Below are positions 17,596 to 25,967 of a DNA stretch of 64,000 nt, one piece after another. Origin of the DNA: Methanofollis sp. W23. GTDB taxonomy: Archaea > Halobacteriota > Methanomicrobia > Methanomicrobiales > Methanofollaceae. A model generated the notes under the pieces. It had not been told where the DNA came from. It did not search any database and worked only from the letters and a program-made list of their open reading frames with translations. The stretch lies in the NCBI RefSeq assembly GCF_017875325.1, contig NZ_JAGGMN010000001.1:2500140-2564139 (forward strand), written 5' to 3'. Every line of letters begins with the position of its first letter. Position 1 is the stretch's first letter. The translations under genes were made by a program, and so were the position numbers.

Positions 17596-18578
17596 GGTGT
17601 GCGGCGGTTACCGGGCAGGTGTTTGCCAGGCACGACATGGAGGCCTATCCAGGCACCTCCCATGCCGAGACCGGGGCGCGCCTGCGGGAGGTGCTCACCG
17701 GCCTCCCGCGAGATATCCCGGTCCGCCCCCCTGTAGCCGCCGACCAGGCGGCGATCGAACGCGTCCACGACCCGGCCTATGTCAGGTGGGTCTTTGAGAT
17801 GGGCCGCGGCGGGCGGTTCCTGGACGCAAACACTTATCTCTCCTCGCAGGGTCTCAGGGCTGCGATGATGGCGGCGGGTTCTGCCCGGGTCGCCGTCGAA
17901 ATGAGCCTTGACGGGGAGCACACGTTTGCCCTTGTCCGTCCCCCCGGTCATCATGCCGAACCTGACCGGCAGATGGGGTTTTGCATCTTCAACAATGTTG
18001 CCGTGGCCGCCGCCGCTGCCCTGGAGGAGGGGGTTGACCGGGTGGCGATCCTTGACTGGGATCTCCACCACGGCAATGGGACGCAGAAGATCTTTTATGC
18101 CTCAGATCGCGTGCTCTTCTGCTCGGTCCACCAGGAAGGGAGTTTCCCGGGGACCGGGTGGCCTGAAGAGGTCGGGACCGGAGCGGGGAGGGGGTGCTCG
18201 CTCAACGCCCCGTTGAGGCCCGGGTGCGGGCTTGCTGATTATCTCCATATCTTCTCCGAAGTTTTTCTCCCGGCGATCCAGGCCCACCACCCCGACCTCC
18301 TCCTCGTCTCTGCCGGGCAGGACGGACTTGCCGACGACCCCCATGGGCTGATGCGGCTTGTGCCGCGAGACTACGGGTGCCTGACCGCCTCTCTTCTTTC
18401 CCAGGACCTGCCGCTGGCCCTCGTCCTGGAAGGCGGGTACGGCCCCTCACACGGGCAGGCGGTGGCCTCGATCTTTGCGGCCCTGAAGGGGCGCGAGTTT
18501 CTTCCAAAGGAGGCGGGAGTGCCGAGGCGGTCGACGCTGGCCCTCGCGGGAAAATTGAAGAGATTGATCTATTACTGA
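17592..18578 (+). CDS. histone deacetylase family protein (arginase/deacetylase fold)
   Basis: 328-residue zinc hydrolase of the class II HDAC/acetylpolyamine amidohydrolase/AcuC superfamily. RPPGHHAEPD carries the catalytic His120-His121 pair, FCIFNNVAVAA is the family core, DWDLHHGNGT carries metal ligands Asp157 and His159, and SAGQDGLADDPHG supplies the later ligand region. It overlaps aglB by four bases, so it is the last gene of the glycan cluster. Candidate substrates are acetyl-lysine proteins, acetylpolyamines or an acetamido sugar; only the context favours the last. Confidence 0.9.
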   Translation: MRCAAVTGQVFARHDMEAYPGTSHAETGARLREVLTGLPRDIPVRPPVAADQAAIERVHDPAYVRWVFEMGRGGRFLDANTYLSSQGLRAAMMAAGSARVAVEMSLDGEHTFALVRPPGHHAEPDRQMGFCIFNNVAVAAAAALEEGVDRVAILDWDLHHGNGTQKIFYASDRVLFCSVHQEGSFPGTGWPEEVGTGAGRGCSLNAPLRPGCGLADYLHIFSEVFLPAIQAHHPDLLLVSAGQDGLADDPHGLMRLVPRDYGCLTASLLSQDLPLALVLEGGYGPSHGQAVASIFAALKGREFLPKEAGVPRRSTLALAGKLKRLIYY

Positions 18579-18827
18579 GGGCCTGAAAAATCGGGCATGA
18601 TCCCTGGGCTCACGCATATGGGAGGAACATTTCTCGTTGCCCGGGCTCTGTGGAGACCCTCGCCTCTCGTGTGGGGGAGACGTGTGTCACTCGCCACCCC
18701 ATGCCCATCTCTGTCGGGGGAGGTTTGGGGGTAGAGCCCCCTGCGGGAGGCTATGGAAAGGCGGATGACACGCATTTCCCCACGAAAAGTGGGGGTTTCT
18801 ACAAAGCCGAAAAATTATACCGGCAAA
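18579..18827. repeat. intergenic repeat between convergent genes (copy B, 18644-18808)
   Basis: Left-end-like GGCTCTGTGGAGACCCTC at 18644 and right end GGGTTTCTACAAAGCC finishing at 18808 define a degenerate 165-bp element of the MITE family. The stretch from 18593 (GGGCATGATCCC...TCACGCATA) matches a second module also seen at 31266-31300. GAAAAATC at 18585 and GAAAAATT at 18809 are near-identical octamers that could be the target duplication of the composite. No gene seen. Confidence 0.5.
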
Positions 18828-20006
18828 TTATTGGAGACGCCTACGAGGGATCCGGTCCTTGTTCATATGAGAGACCTCAAAGCCCGGCACGATCACCCGC
18901 ACCACCGGCACACAGGTCCTCGTGAGGTCGCAGACTAGGACATGTTCGGCCACCTGCCCGACCTGGTCGAGGGCCACCCTGATGTCCTCATCGACATATT
19001 CGGTGGCGAGGTTTGGAACCGACGCAAGAGGGATAGTCTCCGTCTCCTTGAACCACTCCCGGTTGATCCGCTTCATCCGGTCATACCCGATCCGCTCCAG
19101 GAATTCCTGCCTCCCCTGGTTGACCCGCCCGCCCTGGAGTTGGCTGGCGCGGCTCTGCGCCACCTCGGTGAGGGCCCTGAGCGCTGCGATCTCAGGGTCG
19201 AGGTGCGTGCCCGCTCCCATCACCAGGAGCGCCGGGTCCTTCGTGACCGTGTCGTCGGCGGCCGCGGCAACCGTCGGGACCCCGGTCTTCCCGTCAAGGA
19301 GCCAGAGGTGGATCGCGATCCCGTTCTCCTCAAAGACCTGAAGGAGATCCCGCACCGGCCCGGAGGTGTCGGCCGAGAGCCTGGTGCCCATATGGTGCAG
19401 GCGTTCGGCGCTCGAGAGACAGTCGCGCTCGATCACCTCAAGGAGTGCATGGAGGACCGCCTCCTCCATCACGTTGCCCGAGGCCATCCCATTGGTATCA
19501 GACGTGAAGAGAGGCACGGCCATGCCCAGACAGTCGTAAGGGTGGAAGACCGCATTGCTCGGGACCAGGAGTTCTTCTTCATTGAGCAGGTCCCATCCTG
19601 GCGTCCAGTGAAGTTTCTCGTTCTTCTCAAGGGGGCGGGGGAGGATGAGGTCCTCAGGGTCGAGGGCGCGGAGGTACCCGAGTTCTTCGAAGCTCGCATA
19701 GTCCATATGGTCGCCATGATATTCGCCAGAGTAGCGTTCGACCGCCTCCATCATCGCGGAGACCTTTGCCTGCAGAGGTCCCTTGCCCTTGCCTGCATGA
19801 TATTTTGCCGCACCGATCGCGGCGCCAGGGCGGTAGGCCGAGAAGCAGGGGATCCTGAGACGGTCTGACTCGGTCATCTCCTCGACAGAGACCACCCCGA
19901 TCTCCTCCATGAGGGGCTCGATCATCTTCAGCGTCTCTTCTGGAGGCCTGGAGCGGTGGGTGCCGTCATAATACTGTTTTTTCACATGCGTGAAGGTGAG
20001 GGTCAT
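18828..20006 (-). CDS. YcaO-family protein, methanogenesis marker 1 (McrA thioamidation)
   Basis: 392-residue YcaO enzyme of the methanogenesis-marker-1 type. Such proteins use ATP to activate a backbone amide and, usually with TfuA, install thioglycine in the McrA subunit of methyl-coenzyme M reductase. The ATP-site motifs are visible: IPCFSAYRPG, KVSAMMEAVERYSGEY, LHALLEVIERDC and the later LTEVAQSRASQLQGG. No TfuA gene is adjacent. Transcribed away from DUF2098 with a 53-bp shared upstream region. This is a strong sign that the organism makes methane. Confidence 0.92.
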   Translation of the reverse strand: MTLTFTHVKKQYYDGTHRSRPPEETLKMIEPLMEEIGVVSVEEMTESDRLRIPCFSAYRPGAAIGAAKYHAGKGKGPLQAKVSAMMEAVERYSGEYHGDHMDYASFEELGYLRALDPEDLILPRPLEKNEKLHWTPGWDLLNEEELLVPSNAVFHPYDCLGMAVPLFTSDTNGMASGNVMEEAVLHALLEVIERDCLSSAERLHHMGTRLSADTSGPVRDLLQVFEENGIAIHLWLLDGKTGVPTVAAAADDTVTKDPALLVMGAGTHLDPEIAALRALTEVAQSRASQLQGGRVNQGRQEFLERIGYDRMKRINREWFKETETIPLASVPNLATEYVDEDIRVALDQVGQVAEHVLVCDLTRTCVPVVRVIVPGFEVSHMNKDRIPRRRLQ

Positions 20007-20059
20007 TATAATGGAATGGGTGGGGTTCTATTTTATATCTTCACGCTCTACCATCCTTC

Positions 20060-20350
20060 ATGGACGCCGCTGAGGTCGCCGTGGGGATGGCGGTCCGCTA
20101 TCCAAGAACCGGCACGGCCGGAAAGGTGGCCGGGATCGAGGTGATCGAGGGCGAGACCTTTGCCACTCTTGATGCCACCGGGCTCCTGTACCGTGTCGAT
20201 ACCCTTGAGCCCGCTGCACGGTTGGAAGAGCATCATGCTGAAGAAAAAAGAGATGGTATTGATGACCTCGTCAGGAAGAAGACTGAGTTCGGCAAAGACC
20301 TCAGTGATGCCTGGCAGAACATCGACAATGCCTGCGAAGGAGGGGGTTAA
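20060..20350 (+). CDS. DUF2098 family protein
   Basis: 96-residue protein of the DUF2098 family, found mostly in methanogens. It opens VAVGMAVRYPRTGTAGKVAGIEVIEGETFATLD, which looks like a small beta-barrel (SH3-like), followed by a charged helix. Function not known. It is divergent from the YcaO gene and its last four bases overlap the end of nikR tail to tail. An SH3-like fold next to a McrA-modifying enzyme invites a role with that enzyme, but this is only context. Confidence 0.82.
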   Translation: MDAAEVAVGMAVRYPRTGTAGKVAGIEVIEGETFATLDATGLLYRVDTLEPAARLEEHHAEEKRDGIDDLVRKKTEFGKDLSDAWQNIDNACEGGG

Positions 20351-20778
20351 TCCTCTTCCTCTCTTAACGGGATGGTGGTCAACTTCACCGATTCCACCCC
20401 TTTCTGCGACATAAGCCGTTCTGCGATCATTTTCAGTTCAGCACCGTCGCCGCGCAACAGGATCACCTCAAGGCACCGTTCATGACTGAGATGCGCATGC
20501 ATTGAGGTCTGGATGGTCTTGATATATTCATGCTGGATATCGGTGATCGTCTGGAGAAGCCCGCGCTGGTCGTGGTCGTAGACCATGGTGATCACGCCCT
20601 GCCGTTCGCCCTTGACGTCTGACATCCATTGATAATAGGTAATGTAACTCCTGATCGCATCCCTGATCCCTTCAGAACGGGACGAGTAGCCCCTGGCGCC
20701 GATGATCGCATCGAACTTGTCGAGGAGGTTTTTTGGCAGAGAGATCCCGATCCTGGAGAGCTCGCTATCATGCTGCAT
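20347..20778 (-). CDS. nikR: nickel-responsive regulator NikR
   Basis: 143-residue ribbon-helix-helix repressor controlling nickel uptake. The N-terminal RHH domain (RIGISLPKNLLDKFDAIIG) is followed by an ACT-like domain with nickel ligands His83, His94, His96 and Cys102. Their spacing (11, 2, 6) is exactly that of E. coli NikR His76, His87, His89 and Cys95. Nickel matters greatly to a methanogen (coenzyme F430, hydrogenases). No nickel transporter lies beside it. A TATA box 27 bases before the ATG implies a leaderless mRNA, and a dyad covers the start region (see next entries). Confidence 0.93.
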   Translation of the reverse strand: MQHDSELSRIGISLPKNLLDKFDAIIGARGYSSRSEGIRDAIRSYITYYQWMSDVKGERQGVITMVYDHDQRGLLQTITDIQHEYIKTIQTSMHAHLSHERCLEVILLRGDGAELKMIAERLMSQKGVESVKLTTIPLREEED

Positions 20779-20795
20779 AGTATGGTATAGTATGC
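20775..20795 (-). promoter_or_regulatory. candidate NikR autoregulatory operator
   Basis: An imperfect 21-bp dyad with arms GCATA...TATGC and matching TAT/ATA inside (16 of 21 positions symmetric). It lies between the nikR TATA box and its start codon and covers the ATG. A repressor bound here would block polymerase entry. The E. coli operator has GTATGA/TCATAC arms, so the GTATG elements are related but the spacing differs. A second GCATGC/GCATAC cluster is at 20850-20862. Confidence 0.5.
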
Positions 20796-20800
20796 ATGAC

Positions 20801-20809
20801 GATATAAAG
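20801..20809 (-). promoter_or_regulatory. TATA box of nikR
   Basis: CTTTATATC on the minus strand, centred about 27 bases upstream of the nikR ATG at 20778. This is the distance from TATA box to transcription start in archaea, so the message is probably leaderless. Confidence 0.6.
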
Positions 20810-20969
20810 AATGCAGATTACGGTAACAATAAGTGATGGTGTCTGGACAGCATGCAGCATACGTCGTGTGCGCGGGGTCAGGGAAGTTCCAGGAATTTTG
20901 GCCTGTACCACCGGCACCGATTTATCTATAAAGACTGCGATATATATGGGAAGGGAGGTTTGAAGCAAT

Positions 20970-22211
20970 TTGCATGACGTAATGGTACCAAACGTCAATA
21001 TCGGGCTCGTCGGCCACGTGGACCACGGCAAGACGACGCTCGTTTCAGGGTTGACAGGGGTCTGGACAGACCGGCATAGCGAGGAGATGAAACGGGGGAT
21101 CTCGATCAGGCTCGGGTATGCCGACGCGACATTCTATCAGTGTGAGAACCACGAGGGAAGCGAGAGGTTCACGAACCAGCCGGTATGTCCGATCTGCGGC
21201 GAGAAATGTGAGCCGTTCAGGACCGTCTCGTTCGTCGATGCCCCCGGTCACGAGACGCTGATGGCGACGATGCTCTCGGGCTCCGCTCTCATGGATGGGG
21301 CGATGCTCGTCATCGCAGCCAACGAGCCCTGCCCGCAGCCACAGACGAAAGAACATCTGATGGCTCTGGAACTGGTGGGGATCAAGAATATCGTCATTGT
21401 CCAGAACAAGATCGATGTTGTCTCGCAGGCCGACGCCCTGAAACATTATCAACAGATCAAGACATTCGTGAAGGGCACGATCGCCGAAGACGCGCCCATC
21501 ATCCCGGTCTCTGCGCAGAAAGGGATCAATATCGGGGCTCTTATCGAGACGCTCAACGAATATATCCCAGCTCCAGAACGCGATCCAGAGGCCAGGGCCC
21601 AGATGCTCATCGCCCGTTCCTTTGACATCAACAAGCCAGGTTCACACTGGCGTGAGATGAGGGGGGGGGTCATCGGCGGTTCGCTGGTCAGCGGGGTGAT
21701 CAAGGACGGCGACGAGATCGAGGTCCGGCCTGGCATCAGGACTGAAGTGGAGAATAAGACGGTCTGGGAACCGATCAGGACCAAGGTCATCTCAGTCCAC
21801 ACCGGGAAGACCAAGATCAACGAGGCCACGCCTGGCGGGTTGATGGCACTCGGAACAAAACTCGACCCGGCGATCACCAAGAGCGACACCCTGGTCGGGC
21901 AGGTCGTTGGACATGTCGGAGAACTCCCGCCTGTCAGGGAGAGACTGGTCTTTAAGGTGGACCTGATGGACCGTGTCGTCGGGTCTGACAGCGAACTTGA
22001 GATCGTCCCGTTAAAGCACCGCGAACCACTGATGCTCTCGGTGGGCACGGCTGTCACGGTCGGCGTGGTGACAAACACCAAGAAGGACCAGAACCTGGCT
22101 GAGGTCGTCCTGAAGCGTACGGTCTGCGCCGACGTCGGGGCACGGATCGCCATCAGCCGGCAGGTCGAAGGGAGATGGCGGCTGATCGGGATGGGGACCC
22201 TCACAAAGTGA
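20970..22211 (+). CDS. eif2g: translation initiation factor aIF2, gamma subunit
   Basis: 413-residue GTPase that, with the alpha and beta subunits, delivers initiator Met-tRNA to the small ribosomal subunit. The P-loop GHVDHGKTT is at about residues 15-23. A zinc knuckle (CENHEG...CPICGEKC) precedes the DAPGHE switch II motif, and NKID is the guanine-recognition motif. GGGAGGTT (20953-20960) is correctly spaced for the TTG at 20970; ATG 20982 is an alternative. TATA-like sequences lie at 20920-20946. First gene of a conserved translation/transcription operon. Confidence 0.95.
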   Translation: MHDVMVPNVNIGLVGHVDHGKTTLVSGLTGVWTDRHSEEMKRGISIRLGYADATFYQCENHEGSERFTNQPVCPICGEKCEPFRTVSFVDAPGHETLMATMLSGSALMDGAMLVIAANEPCPQPQTKEHLMALELVGIKNIVIVQNKIDVVSQADALKHYQQIKTFVKGTIAEDAPIIPVSAQKGINIGALIETLNEYIPAPERDPEARAQMLIARSFDINKPGSHWREMRGGVIGGSLVSGVIKDGDEIEVRPGIRTEVENKTVWEPIRTKVISVHTGKTKINEATPGGLMALGTKLDPAITKSDTLVGQVVGHVGELPPVRERLVFKVDLMDRVVGSDSELEIVPLKHREPLMLSVGTAVTVGVVTNTKKDQNLAEVVLKRTVCADVGARIAISRQVEGRWRLIGMGTLTK

Positions 22212-22588
22212 GGGTGCTCTTCGACACAAACGCCCTCATGATGCCGGTGCAGTTCAGGATCGATATCTTCGACGAACTCAGGTCTCTGCTTGGCGGATAT
22301 GAGCCGCTGGTGCTCAGAGATGTCGTCGGCGAACTGGACGGACTGGCCCGGGGAGGAGGGAACGATGCTGCGGCCGCACGGGCCGGCCTCCTCTTTGCAG
22401 AACGTTGTAGGACCGTCAAGGGGACGAGTGCTGCCTCATCGGTCGATGAGCGGGTGGCTGCCTATGCACGGGCCGAAGGGTGTATGGTGGTGACAAATGA
22501 CCGCCGCCTGCGGGACGATCTGCTTGCCGCGGGGGTCCCTGTCATCTCGCTGAGAAAACAGAAAAAATTGGAAATATTAAGGAGTTAG
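22208..22588 (+). CDS. PIN-domain nuclease family protein
   Basis: 126-residue PIN domain. The first acidic residue is in [11 protein letters not shown], a second in [10 protein letters not shown] and later acidic residues in [11 protein letters not shown], together making the usual Mg-binding cluster. Archaeal genes of this type sit between aIF2-gamma and Rpo7 and are related to Fcf1/Utp24-like nucleases, so a ribosome- or RNA-processing role is likelier than a toxin; no antitoxin is adjacent. GTG at 22208 overlaps the aIF2-gamma stop and matches the start of homology. Confidence 0.85.
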   Translation: MRVLFDTNALMMPVQFRIDIFDELRSLLGGYEPLVLRDVVGELDGLARGGGNDAAAARAGLLFAERCRTVKGTSAASSVDERVAAYARAEGCMVVTNDRRLRDDLLAAGVPVISLRKQKKLEILRS

Positions 22589-22589
22589 C

Positions 22590-23150
22590 ATGTATTTTCG
22601 TGTGACGCTCGAAGACAAGGTCAGAGTGCCCCCGCACCGCCTTGGCGAGGACCTGGAGATTGTGATCCTGGACGAACTCCAGAAGCAACTCGAAGGGAGC
22701 ATCGACAAAGAGATCGGGATCTTCATTGCTGTGACCACGATCGACGAGATTGGCGAGGGAGAGATTGTCCCTAGCGACGGAGCAGTCTACTATGACGTGA
22801 CCTTTGAGGCGCTGGTGCTCAGGCTCGCCCTCCAGGAAGTGGTCGAGGGCGAAGTGGTCGAGACGACCGGGTTTGGCGCATTTATTTCGCTTGGCCCTAT
22901 CGACGCCATGCTTCACGTGAGCCAGATCTCAGACGACTTCATCACCTATGACGAGAAGAACAACACCCTCAACTGCCAGGAGTCCGGGCGTTCGATCCAG
23001 GTGGGCGATGCGATCCGGTGCCGGGTGGTCACCCTGAGCCTCAACGAACGCGAGCCCAGGGAGAGCAAGATCGGGCTGACGATGCGGCAGGCTGGGCTTG
23101 GGACCGAGAAATGGCTGGCCGAGGAACGAGAAGAGGAGATGAGTGAGTAA
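22590..23150 (+). CDS. rpoE1: DNA-directed RNA polymerase subunit Rpo7 (E')
   Basis: 186-residue stalk subunit of archaeal RNA polymerase (RPB7 homologue). The N-terminal RNP-like half starts MYFRVTLEDKVRVPPHRLG, and the C-terminal S1/OB domain includes EVVETTGFGAFISLGPIDAMLHVSQI. It binds emerging RNA and helps open promoters. It begins two bases after the PIN gene and is followed by Spt4, its standard neighbour in archaea. Confidence 0.96.
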   Translation: MYFRVTLEDKVRVPPHRLGEDLEIVILDELQKQLEGSIDKEIGIFIAVTTIDEIGEGEIVPSDGAVYYDVTFEALVLRLALQEVVEGEVVETTGFGAFISLGPIDAMLHVSQISDDFITYDEKNNTLNCQESGRSIQVGDAIRCRVVTLSLNEREPRESKIGLTMRQAGLGTEKWLAEEREEEMSE

Positions 23151-23152
23151 AA

Positions 23153-23359
23153 ATGGCAAAAGCACGGAAAAAAAAGGTGCTGAAGGTCTGCAGGGACTGC
23201 CACAAGGTGGTGGAGGGCGAAGTCTGCATGACCTGCAACTCGAGCAACCTGACCGAGGACTGGGCCGGCTACCTGGTCATCGTCGACCCGACCCGTTCTG
23301 AGATCGCACAGCGGATGAATATCGAGATGCCTGGAAGGTACGCCCTGAAGGTCCGTTGA
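23153..23359 (+). CDS. spt4: transcription elongation factor Spt4 (RNA polymerase subunit E'')
   Basis: 68-residue zinc protein that pairs with Spt5 to support processive transcription. Four cysteines in CRDC and CMTC knuckles bind zinc, followed by WAGYLVIVDPTRSEIAQ, the Spt5-contact strand region. It starts three bases after rpoE1 and its stop overlaps the next ATG. Confidence 0.95.
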   Translation: MAKARKKKVLKVCRDCHKVVEGEVCMTCNSSNLTEDWAGYLVIVDPTRSEIAQRMNIEMPGRYALKVR

Positions 23360-23850
23360 TGTTGCGTCTGCCTGAAGAGCACAGGAAACGATTCAAAGAA
23401 CCTTTCGGGGAACTCTTCCCTGAACTGGAAGACGCGCTCCCGACGATCGAAGGCAAGACGGTCTACACTGTCGGAGACGTGGTGACGCATAACTTCCTTG
23501 CGGCCGGGGGGACGCCAGCGGTCGCGGTGATCGATGGGTATACCATGCGTTCGCCTTATGGGAAGACTCCGCTCCTCCTCTTCAGGCGGGTGCAGGTGAA
23601 AAATCCGGCAGGCGCCCTGACCGAGGAACTCAGAGAGGCGCTGGAGGAGGCGGTCCTTGACCCTCCGACCCTGGTCCAGGTCGAGGGGGAGGAGGACCTG
23701 GCGGTGATCCCGCTCGCGCTCATTGTGCCTGACGGTTCGGTTATTCTCTACGGACAACCTGGCGAGGGGGTCGTGGTCTGCAGGGTGACCCCTGATCTGA
23801 AAAATGCCGCAAAAGACCTCCTTTCTTTATTTGTCCCTGCATCGGATTAG
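23359..23850 (+). CDS. GTP-dependent dephospho-CoA kinase (DUF359 family)
   Basis: 163-residue member of the DUF359 family, shown in archaea to be the GTP-dependent dephospho-CoA kinase that completes CoA synthesis. Family motifs visible are TVGDVVTHNFL, VAVIDGYTMR and VEGEEDLAVIPLAL with QPGEGVVVCRVT. ATG 23359 overlaps the spt4 stop (TGATG). Its place among translation genes is common in Euryarchaeota. Confidence 0.92.
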   Translation: MLRLPEEHRKRFKEPFGELFPELEDALPTIEGKTVYTVGDVVTHNFLAAGGTPAVAVIDGYTMRSPYGKTPLLLFRRVQVKNPAGALTEELREALEEAVLDPPTLVQVEGEEDLAVIPLALIVPDGSVILYGQPGEGVVVCRVTPDLKNAAKDLLSLFVPASD

Positions 23851-23908
23851 TCCCTGTGCAGGGCATCATGTTTTAAATAACCATGTCGACAATATTTGAG
23901 GGATATCG

Positions 23909-24211
23909 ATGGAATTCAACATCACCCGTGACTACCGGAACGAACTCCTGAGCCGGAGGGAAGTTTCCTTCGCGCTCACCTACGATGGTGCAACCCCATC
24001 CCGGGACGAGATCCTCGGGAAGTTGGGCGCAAAGCTCGACGCCAAGAGAGAACTCATGGTGCTCGAGACGACGAAAAAGCCGTATGGCGTTTCGGAAAGT
24101 TCGTACATTGCGAGAATATACGACACCGCAGACGAACTCACGAAGACTGAGCGCGCATACATGATCACGCGCAGTGCCGAGAAGAAGGCCGAGGCTGAGG
24201 AGGCCGAGTGA
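23909..24211 (+). CDS. rps24e: ribosomal protein S24e
   Basis: 100-residue small-subunit protein. The N-terminal strands ([20 protein letters not shown]) and the [27 protein letters not shown] core are typical of S24e. A TATA-like TTTTAAATAA at 23870-23879 and GAGGGATATC before the ATG suggest a local promoter. Overlaps or abuts S27ae, its usual partner. Confidence 0.95.
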   Translation: MEFNITRDYRNELLSRREVSFALTYDGATPSRDEILGKLGAKLDAKRELMVLETTKKPYGVSESSYIARIYDTADELTKTERAYMITRSAEKKAEAEEAE

Positions 24212-24213
24212 TC

Positions 24214-24402
24214 ATGGCGGCAAAGAAGAAAGGGGCGGCCCCTGCCGCGGCGGTCAAACGGAGTGCATACTTCAAGGTCGAGGGCGACAAGGCGGCACCG
24301 CAGCGCAAATACTGTCCCCGTTGTGGGCCTGGGGTCTTCATGGCTCAGCACAAGGACCGCCTTGCCTGTGGGAAGTGCGGCTATACTGAGTTCACGAAAT
24401 AG
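24214..24402 (+). CDS. rps27ae: ribosomal protein S27ae
   Basis: 62-residue zinc-binding small-subunit protein with [24 protein letters not shown], i.e. two CxxC pairs. ATG 24214 gives the standard MAAKKK start; GTG 24208 in the same frame overlaps the S24e stop and is better spaced from GGAGG, so the start is uncertain by two residues. Confidence 0.94.
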   Translation: MAAKKKGAAPAAAVKRSAYFKVEGDKAAPQRKYCPRCGPGVFMAQHKDRLACGKCGYTEFTK

Positions 24403-24407
24403 GCGGA

Positions 24408-25967
24408 ATGCAAAAGGGCGATAAGGTACTGGGGATCGAAGGGACAGCCTGGAACCTCAGTGCTGCTGTTTTTGGGGACGGCCTCATCTCCCTCTACTCA
24501 AAGCCATATCAACCGGCGCAGGGAGGGATCCATCCGCGAGAGGCGGCCCAGCACCATGCCTCAGAGATGCGGGAGGTCATTGCCAGGGTGCTTTCCGACC
24601 CATCTGCGATCAGGGCGGTGGCCTTCTCCCAGGGACCGGGGCTTGGGCCCTGCTTGCGGACGGTGGCGACGGCAGCGAGAGTGCTTGCCCTCGCTCTGGA
24701 CGTCCCCCTGGTGGGGGTGAACCATTGCGTCGCCCATGTGGAGATCGGGCGGTGGGCCACCGGGTGTGTCGACCCGATCACGCTGTATACCTCGGGGGCG
24801 AACACCCAGGTGCTCGGCTACCTGAATGGGCGCTACCGGATCTTTGGGGAGACGCTGGACATCGGGCTTGGCAACGGGCTTGACAAGTTTGCACGGAGCA
24901 AGGGTCTTCCTCATCCTGGAGGACCAAAGATCGAGGGGCTTGCACGGGGTGGAGAGTATATCCATCTCCCGTATACGGTGAAGGGGATGGACCTTGCGTT
25001 TTCCGGGCTCATCTCCGCGGCACAGGAGAGTAAGGCTCCGATCGAGGACGTCTGTCACTCTCTCCAGGAGACTGCCTTTGCGATGTGTGTCGAGGTGACC
25101 GAGCGGGCTCTGGCCCAGACTGGTAAGGACGAGGTGCTGCTTGTCGGCGGGGTCGCCGCCAATTCCCGTCTGCGCGAGATGCTTCAAACGATGTGCGAGG
25201 AGCGGGGGGCCAGGCTCTTCGTGCCTGAACCGCAGTTCTGCGGCGACAATGGGGCGATGATCGCCTATACCGGGAAGATCATGCTCGAGGCCGGGGCGAC
25301 CCTGCCGCTTGAGGCGTCGAGGGCGAACTCCCATTATCGGCCCGACGAGGTCGAGGTGGTCTGGCGACAGGACGAGGTGAAGCGCGAGCCCGAGAGCGGT
25401 CACCGCCGCGGGGCCGAGGCGCTCGTCACCATCGGCGAGGAGACGGTGACCAAGCGGCGGGTCTCGAAATCGTATCGGGTCGAGGCCCTTGATGCCCACC
25501 TGATCGCCGAACGGACGCGGGCCGAGGCGCGGCTCATCGCCGCCGCACGGAAGGCGGGGGTGGCGACGCCGATCATCTCCGATCTCTCGGAAGATATGAT
25601 CACGATGGAGCGGGTGGACGGCACCCTGCTCAGGGACACCCCGACGTCTGCGAGTCTTGCGCGTGCCGGGGTGGCGGTCGGGCGTCTCCATGGCGCCGGG
25701 ATCGTGCACGGCGACCTGACCACCTCCAATATGATCGAGCGGGACGGGCGGTGTGTGCTCATCGATTTCGGACTGGCCCATGCCTCCACCGAGGTGGAGG
25801 ACCAGGGCGTGGACCTCCATGTCCTCTTCCAGACATTGGAGAGCACGACCGAGAACCCGGCGGAACTGAAAGAGAGTTTCCTGCAAGGCTACGCTTCGGC
25901 CTTCCCTGGTGCGGCGGCGGCCTCAAAGCGGGAGCACGAGGTCGAGTTGCGGGGGCGCTACCTGTGA
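24408..25967 (+). CDS. KEOPS fusion protein Kae1-Bud32 (tRNA t6A synthesis)
   Basis: 519 residues joining two KEOPS subunits. Residues 1 to about 325 are Kae1/TsaD, which transfers threonylcarbamoyl to A37 of ANN-decoding tRNAs; metal ligands are His106 and His110 in NHCVAHVEIG, with the later CGDNGAM. Residues from about 335 are the Bud32 kinase/ATPase, with IVHGDLTTSNMI and LIDFGLAH. The same fusion is known in Methanocaldococcus and other euryarchaea. The stop overlaps the next start by four bases. Confidence 0.95.
   Translation: MQKGDKVLGIEGTAWNLSAAVFGDGLISLYSKPYQPAQGGIHPREAAQHHASEMREVIARVLSDPSAIRAVAFSQGPGLGPCLRTVATAARVLALALDVPLVGVNHCVAHVEIGRWATGCVDPITLYTSGANTQVLGYLNGRYRIFGETLDIGLGNGLDKFARSKGLPHPGGPKIEGLARGGEYIHLPYTVKGMDLAFSGLISAAQESKAPIEDVCHSLQETAFAMCVEVTERALAQTGKDEVLLVGGVAANSRLREMLQTMCEERGARLFVPEPQFCGDNGAMIAYTGKIMLEAGATLPLEASRANSHYRPDEVEVVWRQDEVKREPESGHRRGAEALVTIGEETVTKRRVSKSYRVEALDAHLIAERTRAEARLIAAARKAGVATPIISDLSEDMITMERVDGTLLRDTPTSASLARAGVAVGRLHGAGIVHGDLTTSNMIERDGRCVLIDFGLAHASTEVEDQGVDLHVLFQTLESTTENPAELKESFLQGYASAFPGAAAASKREHEVELRGRYL

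Noticed and set aside
18644-18827. A tfuA gene beside the YcaO gene
   Set aside because: The space between the HDAC and YcaO genes holds only repeat sequence; no TfuA-like coding region.
24561-25886. Long minus-strand open frame opposite the Kae1-Bud32 gene (441 codons)
   Set aside because: Its length is a by-product of high G+C; the plus-strand protein has complete, conserved catalytic motifs.
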